Notes: generated by a model not told the origin, from the sequence alone. Shown: positions 7,810 to 17,783, counted from the first letter of the stretch. The stretch: 64,000 bases of DNA from an uncultured bacterium (GCA_905216095.1 CAJMSQ010000006.1:1-64000), one strand, 5' to 3'. Numbers and translations are program-made.

Positions 7810-8817
7810 ATGAAATTCCGTACAATCGTCAAATTGGATGCCGGTCCCGTGCGTCTTACGCCTGCATCGCGTGTGGTCTTGCTCGGTTCTTGTTTTGCCG
7901 CCCATGTGGGTGACAGACTCCATGCCGCATTGCCCGACGGCCATGTGGAGGCAAATCCGTTCGGTGTGCTTTATAATCCCGCCTCTATCGCCGATTCGGT
8001 CGAGTTGCTGTTGGACGACGAGGCTACAGGCTGCGACTGCCTGTTCGAAGGCCGCGACGGACTTTGGCACAGCCGCCGTCATGCGGGCGACTTCTCGGCG
8101 GAGACGCGCGGCGGATGCGAGGACCGCATCCGGCAACGCCTGCTCCCGGCGCGCGGGATGCTGCGCGCTGCCGACTTGTTGTGCATCACTTTCGGCACGG
8201 CCCGTGCCTATCGCCATCGCACCACAGGTCTGGTCGTGGCCAATTGCCATAAGGAGCCGGCCGGCGACTATGAGGAATTTGACTTGAACGTGGAGGACAT
8301 CGTGGAACGCTGGGTCTGTCTGCTCGAACGGCTGTCGTGCGTAAACCCGCACCTTCATGTAGTCTTTACCGTGAGCCCTTATCGCTATGCCAAGTACGGC
8401 CTGCACGGCAGCCAGCTCAGCAAAGCGCGGCTGATGCTGGCCATAGACGGCATTTGCCGCCGGACGGCCTGTTCTTCTTACTTTCCCGCTTACGAATTGG
8501 TCGTGGACGATTTGCGCGACTACCGTTTCTATGACGCCGACATGCTGCATCCTTCCGCGCAGGCGGTCGATTACGTCTGGGAACGCTTCGGTGAGTGGGC
8601 CTTTGCGCCCGAACTGCACGAGTATGCCCGTGAAAAGGCGGCCTTGCTCCGCGACGAACACCATCGGATGCTGCGTCCCGACTCCGAGGCCGCGCGGGAT
8701 TTCGTGCTGAAACGGGAAGAAAGGAAACGCAGGTTCGAGGAAAAATGGAATAAAATACACTCAGCAACCCATAACGGCGGGCCGCTTGCAACGCAAAGCC
8801 CGTCCGCTCAAAAATAA
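7810..8817 (+). CDS. GSCFA-domain protein
   Basis: The 335-residue protein carries the namesake motif in VVLLGSCFAAHVGD (about residues 21-34) and ANPFGVLYNPASI just after, which define the GSCFA family. GSCFA proteins are related to SGNH-type hydrolases, and the late segment DADMLHPSAQAVDYVWERFG (about 244-263) resembles the D-x-x-H block of that fold. No signal peptide is visible. The gene is 9 bp ahead of murF-alr and probably co-transcribed with it, which hints at a cell-wall link. Substrate is unknown; the family call is firm. Confidence 0.85.
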   Translation: MKFRTIVKLDAGPVRLTPASRVVLLGSCFAAHVGDRLHAALPDGHVEANPFGVLYNPASIADSVELLLDDEATGCDCLFEGRDGLWHSRRHAGDFSAETRGGCEDRIRQRLLPARGMLRAADLLCITFGTARAYRHRTTGLVVANCHKEPAGDYEEFDLNVEDIVERWVCLLERLSCVNPHLHVVFTVSPYRYAKYGLHGSQLSKARLMLAIDGICRRTACSSYFPAYELVVDDLRDYRFYDADMLHPSAQAVDYVWERFGEWAFAPELHEYAREKAALLRDEHHRMLRPDSEAARDFVLKREERKRRFEEKWNKIHSATHNGGPLATQSPSAQK

Positions 8818-8826
8818 GACTATCTC

Positions 8827-11313
8827 ATGCACTATTCTTTGGAGAAAGTAACGGCGCTCATAGGAGCGCACCGTTTCGGAACGGCAGATGCCGACATCGA
8901 CTGGCTGCTTACGGACAGCCGCTCCCTGTCTTTTCCCGAAACAACCCTGTTCTTCGCTTTGCGGACCCGCCGGGACGACGGTCATAACTACATTCCCGAC
9001 CTCTTTCGTCGCGGAGTGCGCAATTTTGTGGTGGGGAAAGTGCCCGAAAATGCCGCGCACGATTACCCGGATGCCAATTTCCTGCTCGTACCCAGCCCTT
9101 TGAAGGCACTGCAACGCCTGGCGGAACGCCATCGCGAGGAGTATGACATTCCGGTTGTGGGTGTAACCGGTTCCAACGGCAAGACCGTCGTCAAGGAGTG
9201 GCTTTATCAGCTGCTGTCTCCCGGCATGACCGTGGTGCGAAGCCCGCGTTCGTACAATTCGCAAGTAGGTGTGCCGCTGTCGGTGTGGCTGCTCGACGAG
9301 CGTAGCCGCGTGGCCGTGTTCGAGGCCGGCATATCCTGTCCCGGCGAGATGGCATCCCTGCGCGCCATCGTGCAGCCTACCATTGGCCTGATGACCAACA
9401 TCGGGCCGGCACATCAGGAGAATTTCTCCACACTTGAGGAGAAATGTCTCGAGAAACTATCCCTGTTCAAAGACAGCGAGGTTTTGGTTTATTGTGGCGA
9501 CGACGCAATAATTGCCGGTTGCGTGGAACGTTCCGGCTATGCCGGCAAGCGGTTCTTCTGGTCGCAGGACAATCCGTCTGCACCTTTGTATGTGGAAAAA
9601 GTGGAAAAGGGGAACGATGTCACGACCCTCATATATATATATAAAGGTGTGCAGGGCGTTGTGCGCATCCCCTTCATCGACGACGCTTCCGTGCAGAACT
9701 GTACGCACTGTCTGGCCGTGTGCCTGTATTTGGGCCTGGCTTCCGACGAGATAGCCCGCCGGATGGAGCGGCTTGAGCCCGTGGCCATGCGTCTGGAGGT
9801 GAAGCAAGGCGTGCGCGGATGCACACTGATCAACGACAGTTACAATTCTGACATCAATTCGCTCGATATTGCGCTCGACTTCATGTGTCGCAGGAGCGAG
9901 GCCGCCGCCGACAAGAAACGGGCGGGCGGCTTTACGCTGATACTTTCGGACATCCTGCAAAGCGGACTGCCTGCCGAAGAACTCTATTCCCACGTGGCCG
10001 ACATGATGGAGCGCAGGGGAGTGGAGCGCATCATAGGCGTGGGGGCTGAAATCTCCGCGGCCGGCAATTGTTTTTCGGGCGAAAAACATTTTTTCCTTAC
10101 GGTAGACGAACTGGTGCGGAGCGGTTTGCTCGACCGGCTCAGCGATGAGGTCGTTTTAATCAAAGGTTCGAGGGATTTCGGCTTTGAAAGGATTACCAAT
10201 ATGCTGTCCCGTCGCGTCCACGAGACGACTCTGGATGTCAATCTGGAGGCCCTTGCCGACAACCTCAATTTCTATCGTTCCTTCCTGCGACCCGAGACTA
10301 AAATGGTCTGTATGGTGAAAGCCTCTGCCTATGGTTCGGGAGCGGTCGAAGTGGCAAAGACGTTGCAGGACAGGGGAGTGGATTATCTGGCCGTGGCCGT
10401 GGCCGACGAGGGTGCGGAACTGCGCCGTGCAGGCATTACGTCGGGAATCATTGTCATGAACCCCGAATTTTCTGCCTTTAACCTGCTGTTCGAGTACGGG
10501 CTTGAACCTGAAGTCTATGACTTTGCTCTTCTGGAGGCCCTCATACATAAGGCCGGGCAGGAGGGGATAACGCACTTCCCCGTGCACATCAAGCTCGACA
10601 CAGGCATGCATCGTCTCGGGTTTAATCCCCGGACCGACATGCCGGTCCTCATAGACCGTCTGCGCCATCAGAGCGCTCTGATTCCTCGTTCCGTATTCAG
10701 CCACTTCGTAGGTTCGGACAGTCCCGGCTTCGATGCTTTCTCCGAAGAGCAGTTCCGGCTTTTCGACACGGCTTCGCGGCAGTTGCAGCAGGCTTTCCCC
10801 CACAAAATCCTGCGGCATATATGCAATTCGGCCGGTATCGAGCGTTTTCCCGAGCGTCAGTTAGACATGGTGCGCCTGGGGCTTGGGCTTTACGGCATTG
10901 ACCCGATAGACAACCGCACGCTGCATAATGTCGCGACGCTGCGCACCACGATTCTGCAAATCCGAGAGGTGCCTGCGGGCGACAGCGTGGGATATAGCCG
11001 CCGCTCCTATGTGGACAGGCCGTCGCGCATCGCGGCCATTCCCATCGGTTACGCAGACGGTCTGAACCGTCGCCTGGGTAACCGCAACTGTTATTGTCTG
11101 GTGAACGGGCAGAAGGCACCCTATGTGGGCAACATCTGCATGGACGTCTGCATGATTGACGTGACAGACATCCCTTGCAGCGAGGGCGACTCCGTCGAGA
11201 TATTCGGAGACCATCTTCCCGTGAGCGTGCTGTCCGACGTGCTCGGGACCATTCCTTACGAGATACTGACATCGGTCAGCACCCGCGTGAAGCGCGTTTA
11301 TTTCCAAGGCTGA
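8827..11313 (+). CDS. murF-alr: Bifunctional UDP-MurNAc-tripeptide:D-Ala-D-Ala ligase / alanine racemase
   Basis: The 828-residue cytoplasmic enzyme joins two steps of peptidoglycan precursor synthesis. Residues 1 to about 455 form MurF: ATP-binding GVTGSNGKTVVKEW near 112-125, PTIGLMTNIGPAHQENF near 188-204 and NDSYNSDINSLDIALDFM in the C-terminal domain. Residues from about 465 form a PLP-dependent alanine racemase: MVKASAYGSG holds the Schiff-base lysine, and GNICMDVCMIDVTD is the C-terminal signature. The racemase makes D-Ala, and the ligase adds the D-Ala-D-Ala dipeptide. This fusion is common in Bacteroidetes. An in-frame alternating AT tract (9631-9643) encodes IYIYK and is odd in this GC-rich gene. 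Confidence 0.95.
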   Translation: MHYSLEKVTALIGAHRFGTADADIDWLLTDSRSLSFPETTLFFALRTRRDDGHNYIPDLFRRGVRNFVVGKVPENAAHDYPDANFLLVPSPLKALQRLAERHREEYDIPVVGVTGSNGKTVVKEWLYQLLSPGMTVVRSPRSYNSQVGVPLSVWLLDERSRVAVFEAGISCPGEMASLRAIVQPTIGLMTNIGPAHQENFSTLEEKCLEKLSLFKDSEVLVYCGDDAIIAGCVERSGYAGKRFFWSQDNPSAPLYVEKVEKGNDVTTLIYIYKGVQGVVRIPFIDDASVQNCTHCLAVCLYLGLASDEIARRMERLEPVAMRLEVKQGVRGCTLINDSYNSDINSLDIALDFMCRRSEAAADKKRAGGFTLILSDILQSGLPAEELYSHVADMMERRGVERIIGVGAEISAAGNCFSGEKHFFLTVDELVRSGLLDRLSDEVVLIKGSRDFGFERITNMLSRRVHETTLDVNLEALADNLNFYRSFLRPETKMVCMVKASAYGSGAVEVAKTLQDRGVDYLAVAVADEGAELRRAGITSGIIVMNPEFSAFNLLFEYGLEPEVYDFALLEALIHKAGQEGITHFPVHIKLDTGMHRLGFNPRTDMPVLIDRLRHQSALIPRSVFSHFVGSDSPGFDAFSEEQFRLFDTASRQLQQAFPHKILRHICNSAGIERFPERQLDMVRLGLGLYGIDPIDNRTLHNVATLRTTILQIREVPAGDSVGYSRRSYVDRPSRIAAIPIGYADGLNRRLGNRNCYCLVNGQKAPYVGNICMDVCMIDVTDIPCSEGDSVEIFGDHLPVSVLSDVLGTIPYEILTSVSTRVKRVYFQG

Positions 11314-11344
11314 CAGGCTGCCGGCTGTCCTTTCGGGAAACAGA

Positions 11345-11379
11345 AAGTCCCGGGTCTCACATGCCGAGACCCGGGACTT
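11345..11379. terminator. Bidirectional terminator between murF-alr and dnaA
   Basis: A perfect 14-bp stem AAGTCCCGGGTCTC (11345-11358) and its complement (11366-11379) with a 7-nt loop lies between two converging genes. T-rich sequence follows it on the plus strand (TTGTTCTTT) and the minus strand (TTTCTG). Confidence 0.85.
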
Positions 11380-11419
11380 GTTCTTTATCGTCCGGAAAGG
11401 TATCCGTTCCTGTGGCCGG

Positions 11420-12784
11420 CTACTTTTTCAGTCCGGTCTCGATTTCCTCCACCTTGTGTCTGAAGTTCGCGTCTGTCGAGATGCGCCGCGCCATCTGCTC
11501 GCAGCCGTAAAGCACCGTCGAGTGGTCGCGTCCGCCGACGTGGCGTCCGATTTGCGAATAGGACAGGTCGGTGTATTTGTGGACCAGGTACATGAACAGC
11601 TGACGGGCCTGGACGATGTCCTGCTTGCGGCTTTTCGACTGTATGTCGCGCACCTTCACGCCGAGTTGCCGGGCCACGTGCTGCATGATGCCTTCCGGCG
11701 TCAGTTCCTTGCGTTCCAGGTTCACGGCCCTGGCCACGACGCGGGCCGTAAGTGCCAGATCGATGTCACAGTTGTCCACCACGGAATAGGCCATGATGCT
11801 GTTGATGATGCCTTCCAGCTCGCGTACGCTGCTTTCCACGTTTTGTGCGATGTACTGGATGACGTCCTGTGGAAACGACAAGCCGTCGCGGCGTATTTTC
11901 GATTCGAGGATGGCCTTGCGGAGTGTCGTGTCGGGCTTCTCCATCGGTGCAATCATGCCCCACTTGAAGCGGGTGAGCATACGCTCCTCCATGTCCTTGA
12001 GCAATGCGGGCGGCTGGTCGCAAGTGATGACAAGCTGCCTGCGGTTCTGCTGCAGGTGGTTGAAGATGTGAAAGAACGTTTGCAGCGTTTTCGACGTCGT
12101 GATTTCCTGTATGTCGTCTATGATGAGCACTTCTATCGACTGGTAGAAGTTGATGAAGTCGTTGGTCGTGTTGTGGATGACGGAGTCCGTGTATTGTGTC
12201 TTGAACACGTGCGCCGATACAAACAGCACGCGCTTTTCGGGATAGAGCTCGCGCAGGCGTACGCCTATGGCATTGACCAGGTGGGTCTTGCCCACGCCCG
12301 ACGGGCCGTACACGAAGAAAGGGTTGAACGTGGACTGTCCCGGGTTCTGGGCGATGGAGAGCGCCACGGCGCGGGCCAGCTTGTTGCTTTTCCCCTCAAC
12401 GAAGTTCTCGAATGTATAGCACGGGTTGAGCTGCGGCGAGAGCGGCGGGAGCTGCTGCGCGCCCGGTGTCGGTCCGGTGTGGGCCGGCATTTGCTTCATG
12501 CGGCGCTGTTCGTCCCGTTCCCATTGTGCCACGGCCTCCGCGTTGCGCCATATCAGCTGGGTCTTGTTTCCGAAAGTCCGGGCCAAGGCACCGGCCACCA
12601 GTTCCCGATGATGGTCGCGGATGTAGTCGCCCACGTACTTGTTGGGTACGCTCACGGTGAGCTTGTCACCCTTGTACTCCACGAGTTCAAGGGGGGCAAA
12701 CCACGTACCGAACTCTTTCGCGTCCAGTTGTGTGCGTATGTGTTCCAAACAAGCGTTCCACTTGTCGGCGGCCAGTTTCTCCAT
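11420..12784 (-). CDS. dnaA: Chromosomal replication initiator protein DnaA
   Basis: The 454-residue protein has the full DnaA layout. Domain I begins MEKLAADKWNACLEHIRTQL, domain II is a short Pro/Gln linker (about 125-140), the AAA+ domain III has FVYGPSGVGKTHLVNA, VLIIDDIQ and the sensor LTRFKWGM, and domain IV ends with the DNA-binding signature GGRDHSTVLYGCEQM. ATG 12784 is preferred over the longer open frame because domain I normally starts at this point. DnaA binds origin boxes and opens the origin. No cluster of TTATCCACA-like boxes is visible in the flanks (11314-11419, 12785-13339), so the origin does not seem to be next to the gene. Repeat A2 lies upstream. Confidence 0.97.
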   Translation of the reverse strand: MEKLAADKWNACLEHIRTQLDAKEFGTWFAPLELVEYKGDKLTVSVPNKYVGDYIRDHHRELVAGALARTFGNKTQLIWRNAEAVAQWERDEQRRMKQMPAHTGPTPGAQQLPPLSPQLNPCYTFENFVEGKSNKLARAVALSIAQNPGQSTFNPFFVYGPSGVGKTHLVNAIGVRLRELYPEKRVLFVSAHVFKTQYTDSVIHNTTNDFINFYQSIEVLIIDDIQEITTSKTLQTFFHIFNHLQQNRRQLVITCDQPPALLKDMEERMLTRFKWGMIAPMEKPDTTLRKAILESKIRRDGLSFPQDVIQYIAQNVESSVRELEGIINSIMAYSVVDNCDIDLALTARVVARAVNLERKELTPEGIMQHVARQLGVKVRDIQSKSRKQDIVQARQLFMYLVHKYTDLSYSQIGRHVGGRDHSTVLYGCEQMARRISTDANFRHKVEEIETGLKK

Positions 12785-13035
12785 TTGTTTACGTGTGCTT
12801 TTCTGTCGTAAAACGATTACAAAGTTCTTATTTTTTTTCGGAATAGCCAACACTTTTTTACGTTTGTGGCGAATTTTACGGCTAAGGATTTGTCGTATAA
12901 GTTATTAAAAAAATCATACCTCGCAGCCGGCGATGGCGGTCGTGCCTGACATGGCCCGCTATGTCTGCGTCCGGCCGTGAATCAATATGGCCGGAAAAAA
13001 GAACGATACGGACAGGAATCTGATGCCCGCCGGGA

Positions 13036-13310
13036 TTTTAACACTTTCCTCGCGGTGATTTAACACTTCTTGCTTTTGGCGGAAAAATGTTGTATATTTG
13101 CACTACGGAAGTGCAGGGGCGGGTAAAACCGGCCCTTTTTTAGTACCGTACGGCCTGCTTTCGGGCAAAACTGTCCCTATGATAGGAAAAAATAGCCGGC
13201 TTGTAGTTTTTCCTACATGGCTTGTAGTTTTTCCTATCCCTGTTTCGGGATAACAAAACGGGGACTTCGGCTTTCGCTTCCGCCCCCGAAAAGTTAAAAA
13301 TGTTAATGTC
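13036..13310 (+). repeat. Family A intergenic element, copy A2
   Basis: It starts TTTTAACA (13036) with the doubled left end, has CTTG-20-TATATTTG (-7 at 13093-13100), the small stem GCACT/AGTGC, and a terminator-like hairpin GGGCGGG/CCGGCCC with T6 (13117-13142). Instead of an inverted arm pair it shows a direct repeat of GGCTTGTAGTTTTTCC (about 13197 and 13222). It ends GTTAAAAATGTTAATGTC at 13293-13310. It is closest in sequence to A7. It lies upstream of dnaA but points away from it, toward the 3' end of thrA. The rest of the 12785-13339 gap is AT-rich dnaA leader, with no other gene seen. Confidence 0.85.
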
Positions 13311-13339
13311 AGGTTCTCTTTGTCCTGTTTTTTCGCCCG

Positions 13340-15766
13340 TCAGATGTTGGCCACGCGCATGATGTCGGCAAATACGCCGGCCGCCGTCACGTCCGCGCCT
13401 GCGCCGTAGCCTTGTATGAGCATCGGATACTCGCGGTAGCGTTCCGTGGTCAGGGTGATGATGTTGTTAGAGCCTTCCAGGTCGTAGAATGGATGGCCCT
13501 GTTCAATCTCGCGCAGGCCTACGCTGCCTTTTCCGTCGGCCCACTGTGCCACGAAACGCCAGCACTTGCCCTCGGCCGCCAGTCTGCGCCGCTCAAGCTC
13601 GAACTTCCCGTCGAGTTCCGGCAGGTGTGCCCAGAAGTCCTCAAGGCTTCCGTCGAACAGTGCAGCGGGGATGAACAGCCGGCTCTCCACCTCGTCGGTC
13701 TCGATGCGGTAGCCACTTTCGCGCACGAGTATGGTGAGTTTGCGTATGACGTCTTTCCCCGACAGGTCTATGCGGGGGTCGGGCTCGCTGTAGCCGTTCT
13801 CCTGCGCCATGCGTACGGCCCGGCTCAGCGAGATGTCCTCCGAGAGCGTGTTGAATACGTAGTTGAGCGTTCCGCTCAGCACGGCCTCGATGCGCAGGAT
13901 GCGGTCGCCCGAGCCGGTCAGGTCGTTGATGGTGTTGATGATGGGCAGACCCGCGCCTACATTGGTCTCGAACAGATATTTCACGCCGCGCTCGCGTGCT
14001 ATGTGCTTCAGCCGCGCGTAGTTGTCGTACGAAGACGACGCTGCAATCTTGTTGGCGGCCACCACCGACACGTTGTGCCGCAGCAGCCGTTCGTATTGCG
14101 CCGCCACCTCCGGGCCGGCCGTGCAGTCCACGAAGACGGAGTTGAATATGTTCATGTCGAGGATTTCTTCCACCATGCGTTCCACGCCTCCGCCCGTTCC
14201 GGTGTTCATGGCCTCGGCGTAACGGGCCGGGTCGATGCCGTTGCGGTCGAACGCCGCGCGGCTGCGTCCGCTTACGCCCACCAGGTTGATGCGCAGGCCC
14301 TTTTCGCGCATAAGCAGGTCGCGCTGCGCCGCAATTTGCCGGAGCAGGCTGCTGCCCACCGTACCTGTGCCGCACACGAAGAGGTTGAGTTCTTCGTGCT
14401 CGCTCAGGAAGAAGCTGTCGTGCAATACGTTCAGCGATTTGCGCAACTGGCTCCGCTCCACCACAAAGGAGATGTTCATTTCCAGCGCGCCGCATGCCGT
14501 CGCGCAGATGCTGATGCCGTTGCGGCCCAACACGCTGAACAGCCGTCCGATGATGCCGGGCGTGCTTTTCATGCGCTCGCCCACGACGGCCACCGTGGCG
14601 AGGTTGTCGGTGCGGAGCGTGTGGTTCATAGCCCCGTCGGCTATCTCCTGTCCGAATTCCGCGTCCAGCAACCGGCAGGCACGTGTGGCGTCGGCCGGTG
14701 TCATGCAGATGGAGGTGCTGGTCTCCGACGAAGTCTGCGCCACCATGAAGACACTGATGCCGCCCTCGGCGAGTGTCGTGAATATGCGTCGGTTCACGCC
14801 GATTACGCCGACCATGGAGAGTCCCGAGACGGTGACCATGCTCATTTCGTTCACGGAAGATATGCCGCGGATGGGGCGCGACGATGCTTCCGCGTCCCTG
14901 CGGATGACGCTCCCGCGGGCTGAGGGGTTCAGGGTGTTCTTTACGTAGATGGGGATGTTCTTTACGCACACCGGATATATGGTCGGGGGATAGACCACCT
15001 TGGCCCCGAAGTTGCACAACTCCATGGCTTCGCCGTAAGACAGCTGGTCGATGGTGTAGGCCGTGGGTATGACGCGCGGGTCGGCGGTCATGAACCCGTC
15101 CACGTCGGTCCAGATTTCCAGTCCCTCGGCATCGAGCGCGGCGGCTACGATGGCGGCCGTGTAGTCCGAACCTCCGCGCCCCAGGTTGCTGACAACGCCC
15201 GTCCGGACGTCGGTCGCGATGAAGCCGCCCATGACAACCGTCGTGCGGATGCCCGACAGCGTGTTGCGTATCAGGCGGTTGGTGGTGTCGAAGTCCACGA
15301 TGTGCTTTTCGCCCTGCCTGTTGGTCTTGATGAGGTTACGGGAATCGACGTGTACCGCCTCGTCGAGCAGCGCGGCCACGATGAGCGACGAGAGCCGCTC
15401 GCCGTAAGCGACGATGGCGTCCGCGGTCTTCAGCGTCAGGTCCTGTATGAGGAAGACGCCGTGCAGTATGCTGCGCAGTTCGTCGAAGAGGGCGTCGAGT
15501 TTTTCGCAGAGTTCGTCCTGTCTGTCCGCGGGAATGACTGCGGCGACCATATCGTGGTGGCGTGTGCGCAGTTCCTCGGTGACGGCACGATAGTTCCCGT
15601 CGCCCCGGGCCGCCTGTTGCGATAGTTGTATGAGGCGGTCGGTGACGCCTCCCAGGGCCGAAACGACAACGATGACGGGCTTGTTCTCGCTTTCGACGAT
15701 TTTCTTTACGCTTTGGATGCTTTTGGCGGTTCCTACCGAGGTGCCGCCGAATTTCATGACTTTCAT
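13340..15766 (-). CDS. thrA: Bifunctional aspartate kinase / homoserine dehydrogenase I
   Basis: The 808-residue enzyme phosphorylates aspartate and later reduces aspartate semialdehyde to homoserine. The kinase part starts KVMKFGGTSVGTA and contains FIATDVRTGVVSNLGRGGSD. Two ACT-like regulatory segments follow (GLSMVGVIGVNRRIF, VGERMKSTPGIIGRLF), typical of threonine feedback. The dehydrogenase starts near residue 460 with LFVCGTGTVGSSLL as the nucleotide-binding loop and has GAGLPIINTINDLTGSGDRI. ATG 15766 fits the conserved start. No thrB or thrC follows, since repeat A2 and dnaA come next. The GHL10 gene is 97 bp upstream on the same strand with no promoter seen between, so co-transcription is possible. 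Confidence 0.95.
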   Translation of the reverse strand: MKVMKFGGTSVGTAKSIQSVKKIVESENKPVIVVVSALGGVTDRLIQLSQQAARGDGNYRAVTEELRTRHHDMVAAVIPADRQDELCEKLDALFDELRSILHGVFLIQDLTLKTADAIVAYGERLSSLIVAALLDEAVHVDSRNLIKTNRQGEKHIVDFDTTNRLIRNTLSGIRTTVVMGGFIATDVRTGVVSNLGRGGSDYTAAIVAAALDAEGLEIWTDVDGFMTADPRVIPTAYTIDQLSYGEAMELCNFGAKVVYPPTIYPVCVKNIPIYVKNTLNPSARGSVIRRDAEASSRPIRGISSVNEMSMVTVSGLSMVGVIGVNRRIFTTLAEGGISVFMVAQTSSETSTSICMTPADATRACRLLDAEFGQEIADGAMNHTLRTDNLATVAVVGERMKSTPGIIGRLFSVLGRNGISICATACGALEMNISFVVERSQLRKSLNVLHDSFFLSEHEELNLFVCGTGTVGSSLLRQIAAQRDLLMREKGLRINLVGVSGRSRAAFDRNGIDPARYAEAMNTGTGGGVERMVEEILDMNIFNSVFVDCTAGPEVAAQYERLLRHNVSVVAANKIAASSSYDNYARLKHIARERGVKYLFETNVGAGLPIINTINDLTGSGDRILRIEAVLSGTLNYVFNTLSEDISLSRAVRMAQENGYSEPDPRIDLSGKDVIRKLTILVRESGYRIETDEVESRLFIPAALFDGSLEDFWAHLPELDGKFELERRRLAAEGKCWRFVAQWADGKGSVGLREIEQGHPFYDLEGSNNIITLTTERYREYPMLIQGYGAGADVTAAGVFADIMRVANI

Positions 15767-15824
15767 GTCGGTGTCAGACCTTATGGCCGTTGGTCGCGGC
15801 CGTTGATGTGGATATGTTCGTATG

Positions 15825-15857
15825 GCCGCCGGCGGTACGCGGATGTCCGCCGGCGGC
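15825..15857. terminator. GC-rich hairpin between GHL10 gene and thrA
   Basis: A perfect 11-bp stem GCCGCCGGCGG/CCGCCGGCGGC with an 11-nt loop lies just after the GHL10 stop codon. No T tract follows on either strand, so it may slow or protect transcript ends rather than terminate fully. Confidence 0.5.
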
Positions 15858-15863
15858 ATGGTG

Positions 15864-17363
15864 TCAGAGTTTTACTTTCTTCTTCGCGGCTTTCGACTCG
15901 TTCTGCAGGCGGTCGAGCGCGGTGACCACGTAGGTGTATTTCCCGCTGTCTGTGCCGTAAGGCAGTTTGAGGAAGTTCTTCGGTGTGACGGCTATGAGGT
16001 GTGAGGCGTCGTCCGTGTCGATGCGCTCGCCCGGTCCGAAGCGGTAGACGGCATAGTTGCGGGCCTTGTCCATCTCATGCCTGGCCTTCGGTGCTGTCCA
16101 GAAGAGGAAGTATCCGTCAGGCAGCCAGATGGCTTTCATTTTGCGGGGCTTGCCCGGCGCCTTGCTGTCTATGAACGGCATGGCCGGCTGCAAGGCGGGC
16201 GTCTTGTGGTATTCCTGTTGCAGGGCTGTGGCATAGTTGCCCTCGTTGCGCACGACGGCGGCCGAGTACCACAGGCACGAGCCGCTGATGCCGGGCAAGG
16301 TGCGCTGGAGCCGCATCTTCTCGGGCATCTGATTGACCGAGGGATTCCTGAGGTCGGCGGCGCGCACCGTGCGCTCCACGTCCTGTCCGATGACAAGGGG
16401 CCGGCCCGACGCATATCGCGCCCACCAGCGGATAAGCCGGTCATAGTCGGCCGCCTTGTGCCCTATCTCCCAATAAATCTGCGGGACGGTATAATCCACC
16501 CAGCCCTTGTTTATCCAGAGCAGCACGTCGGCATACAGGTCATCGTAGTTCTGCAGCCCGTTCGTGTCGCTGCCGGGAATTTCCGCACCGTTGCGGCTGT
16601 TATGATAGATGCCGAAGGGCGAAACGCCGAACTTCACCCACGGCTTGGCGGCCCGCACGCTGTCGTGCAGCATCTGTATGAAACTGTTCACGTTGTGTCG
16701 CCGCCAGTCTGCCCGGTCCGTCAGTCCGTTGTTGTAGGTGGCGAAAGTGCGGTCGTCGGGAATGACGTGTCCGGCTGCGGGGTAGGGGTAGAAATAGTCG
16801 TCGATGTGCAGCCCGTCCACGTCGTAGCGGCGCACGATGTCGGCGGCCACGCGGCAGATGTACTCGCGGTTTTCGGGCAGTCCGGGGTCCATGATGTACA
16901 AGCCGTCGTATTCGAAGAAGCGGCCGGGATGCCGGACGCAGAAGTGGCGTTCAGACAGGGCCTTCGTGCCTTTGGTCTTGGCGCGGAAGGGGTTTATCCA
17001 GGCGTGCAGCTCCATTCCGCGTTCGTGGCAGGCGCTGACCATCCACGCCAGCGGGTCCCAGTAGGGCGCGGGTGCCTTTCCCTGTGTGCCTGTGAGGAAT
17101 CTCGACCACGGTTCATAGGGGCTTTCGTAGAGTGCGTCGGCCTCGCCGCGCACTTGGAATATGATGGTGTTCACGCCGCAGCTTTCGAGCGTGTTGAGTT
17201 GCCGGGTCAGGTTTTCCTGCATCTGCTCCCGGGTCATCCCTTGAAACTGTCCGTTGATGATTTGTATCCATGCCCCGCGGAATTCCCTTTTGGGAGCGGT
17301 GCCCGGCCGGGCGGCAGCTGCCAGGCAGCTGAGGAATAATAAGAAGAAAAACGCCTTTCTCAT
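15864..17363 (-). CDS. Secreted family-10-like glycosyl hydrolase (GHL10/DUF187)
   Basis: The 499-residue protein has a signal peptide (MRKAFFFLLFLSCLAAAARP) and then the GHL10 catalytic-type domain: EFRGAWIQIINGQFQGMT, GVNTIIFQVRGEADALYES, WINPFRAKTKGT and DIVRRYDVDGLHIDDYFYP with the acidic cluster typical of these TIM barrels. A C-terminal section (about 405-499) resembles a fibronectin-III-like module. GHL10 proteins of the YngK type are thought to cut glycans, possibly peptidoglycan or polysaccharide, outside the cytoplasm. A weak -7 box TAACTTTA lies at 17399-17406. Substrate cannot be told from sequence. Confidence 0.85.
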   Translation of the reverse strand: MRKAFFFLLFLSCLAAAARPGTAPKREFRGAWIQIINGQFQGMTREQMQENLTRQLNTLESCGVNTIIFQVRGEADALYESPYEPWSRFLTGTQGKAPAPYWDPLAWMVSACHERGMELHAWINPFRAKTKGTKALSERHFCVRHPGRFFEYDGLYIMDPGLPENREYICRVAADIVRRYDVDGLHIDDYFYPYPAAGHVIPDDRTFATYNNGLTDRADWRRHNVNSFIQMLHDSVRAAKPWVKFGVSPFGIYHNSRNGAEIPGSDTNGLQNYDDLYADVLLWINKGWVDYTVPQIYWEIGHKAADYDRLIRWWARYASGRPLVIGQDVERTVRAADLRNPSVNQMPEKMRLQRTLPGISGSCLWYSAAVVRNEGNYATALQQEYHKTPALQPAMPFIDSKAPGKPRKMKAIWLPDGYFLFWTAPKARHEMDKARNYAVYRFGPGERIDTDDASHLIAVTPKNFLKLPYGTDSGKYTYVVTALDRLQNESKAAKKKVKL

Positions 17364-17508
17364 GCGTGAAACATTGTCCTATGGGTTAGAAATGGGTGTA
17401 AAGTTAGTTTTTTTTCACGAAAGAGTTGTGCCTTTCCCCGTTTTTTCTCTTCCGGCCCGTGTGTTGCTTTCTCTTTGGTCCGTCGTGCCGTCCGTTTGCC
17501 CTTTCCCA

Positions 17509-17783
17509 TTTTAACATTTCTTGCTTTTGGTCGAAAAATGTTGTATCTTTGTAGTACAGAAAATAGGGAGGCGGTTTCAGACCGCCTTTTTTCGTGTAAA
17601 CAGGCTGCTTCCAAGTGCCCTTTACATGTGCATGTAGAAAAAAATAGGCTGCTTCTAAAATTTTTTACATGCACATGTAGGCGAAAATGGAAGTAGCCTG
17701 CGCGCATATAGATGCCTTTTATGTGTACGCAAGCCCGTTTTGTTTACTTCTATTAACGTAACGGAGGTTAAAAATGTTAATGT
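17509..17783 (+). repeat. Family A intergenic element, copy A3 (divergent)
   Basis: This is the most diverged copy, yet it keeps the plan. It has a single left end TTTTAACATTTCTTGC, then CTTG-20-TATCTTTG (-7 at 17544-17551), a terminator hairpin AGGCGGT/ACCGCCT with T6 (17569-17592), and arms TACATGTGCATGTA/TACATGCACATGTA (from about 17622 and 17667). It ends GTTAAAAATGTTAATGT (17767-17783). The arms differ in sequence from the other copies but still pair perfectly. It lies between divergent genes and reads toward clpB. The following 17784-18000 stretch holds no gene I can support. Confidence 0.8.

Noticed and set aside
12785..13339. Replication origin next to dnaA
   Set aside because: No cluster of TTATCCACA-like boxes or clear AT-rich unwinding repeats; only repeat A2 and the dnaA leader are seen.
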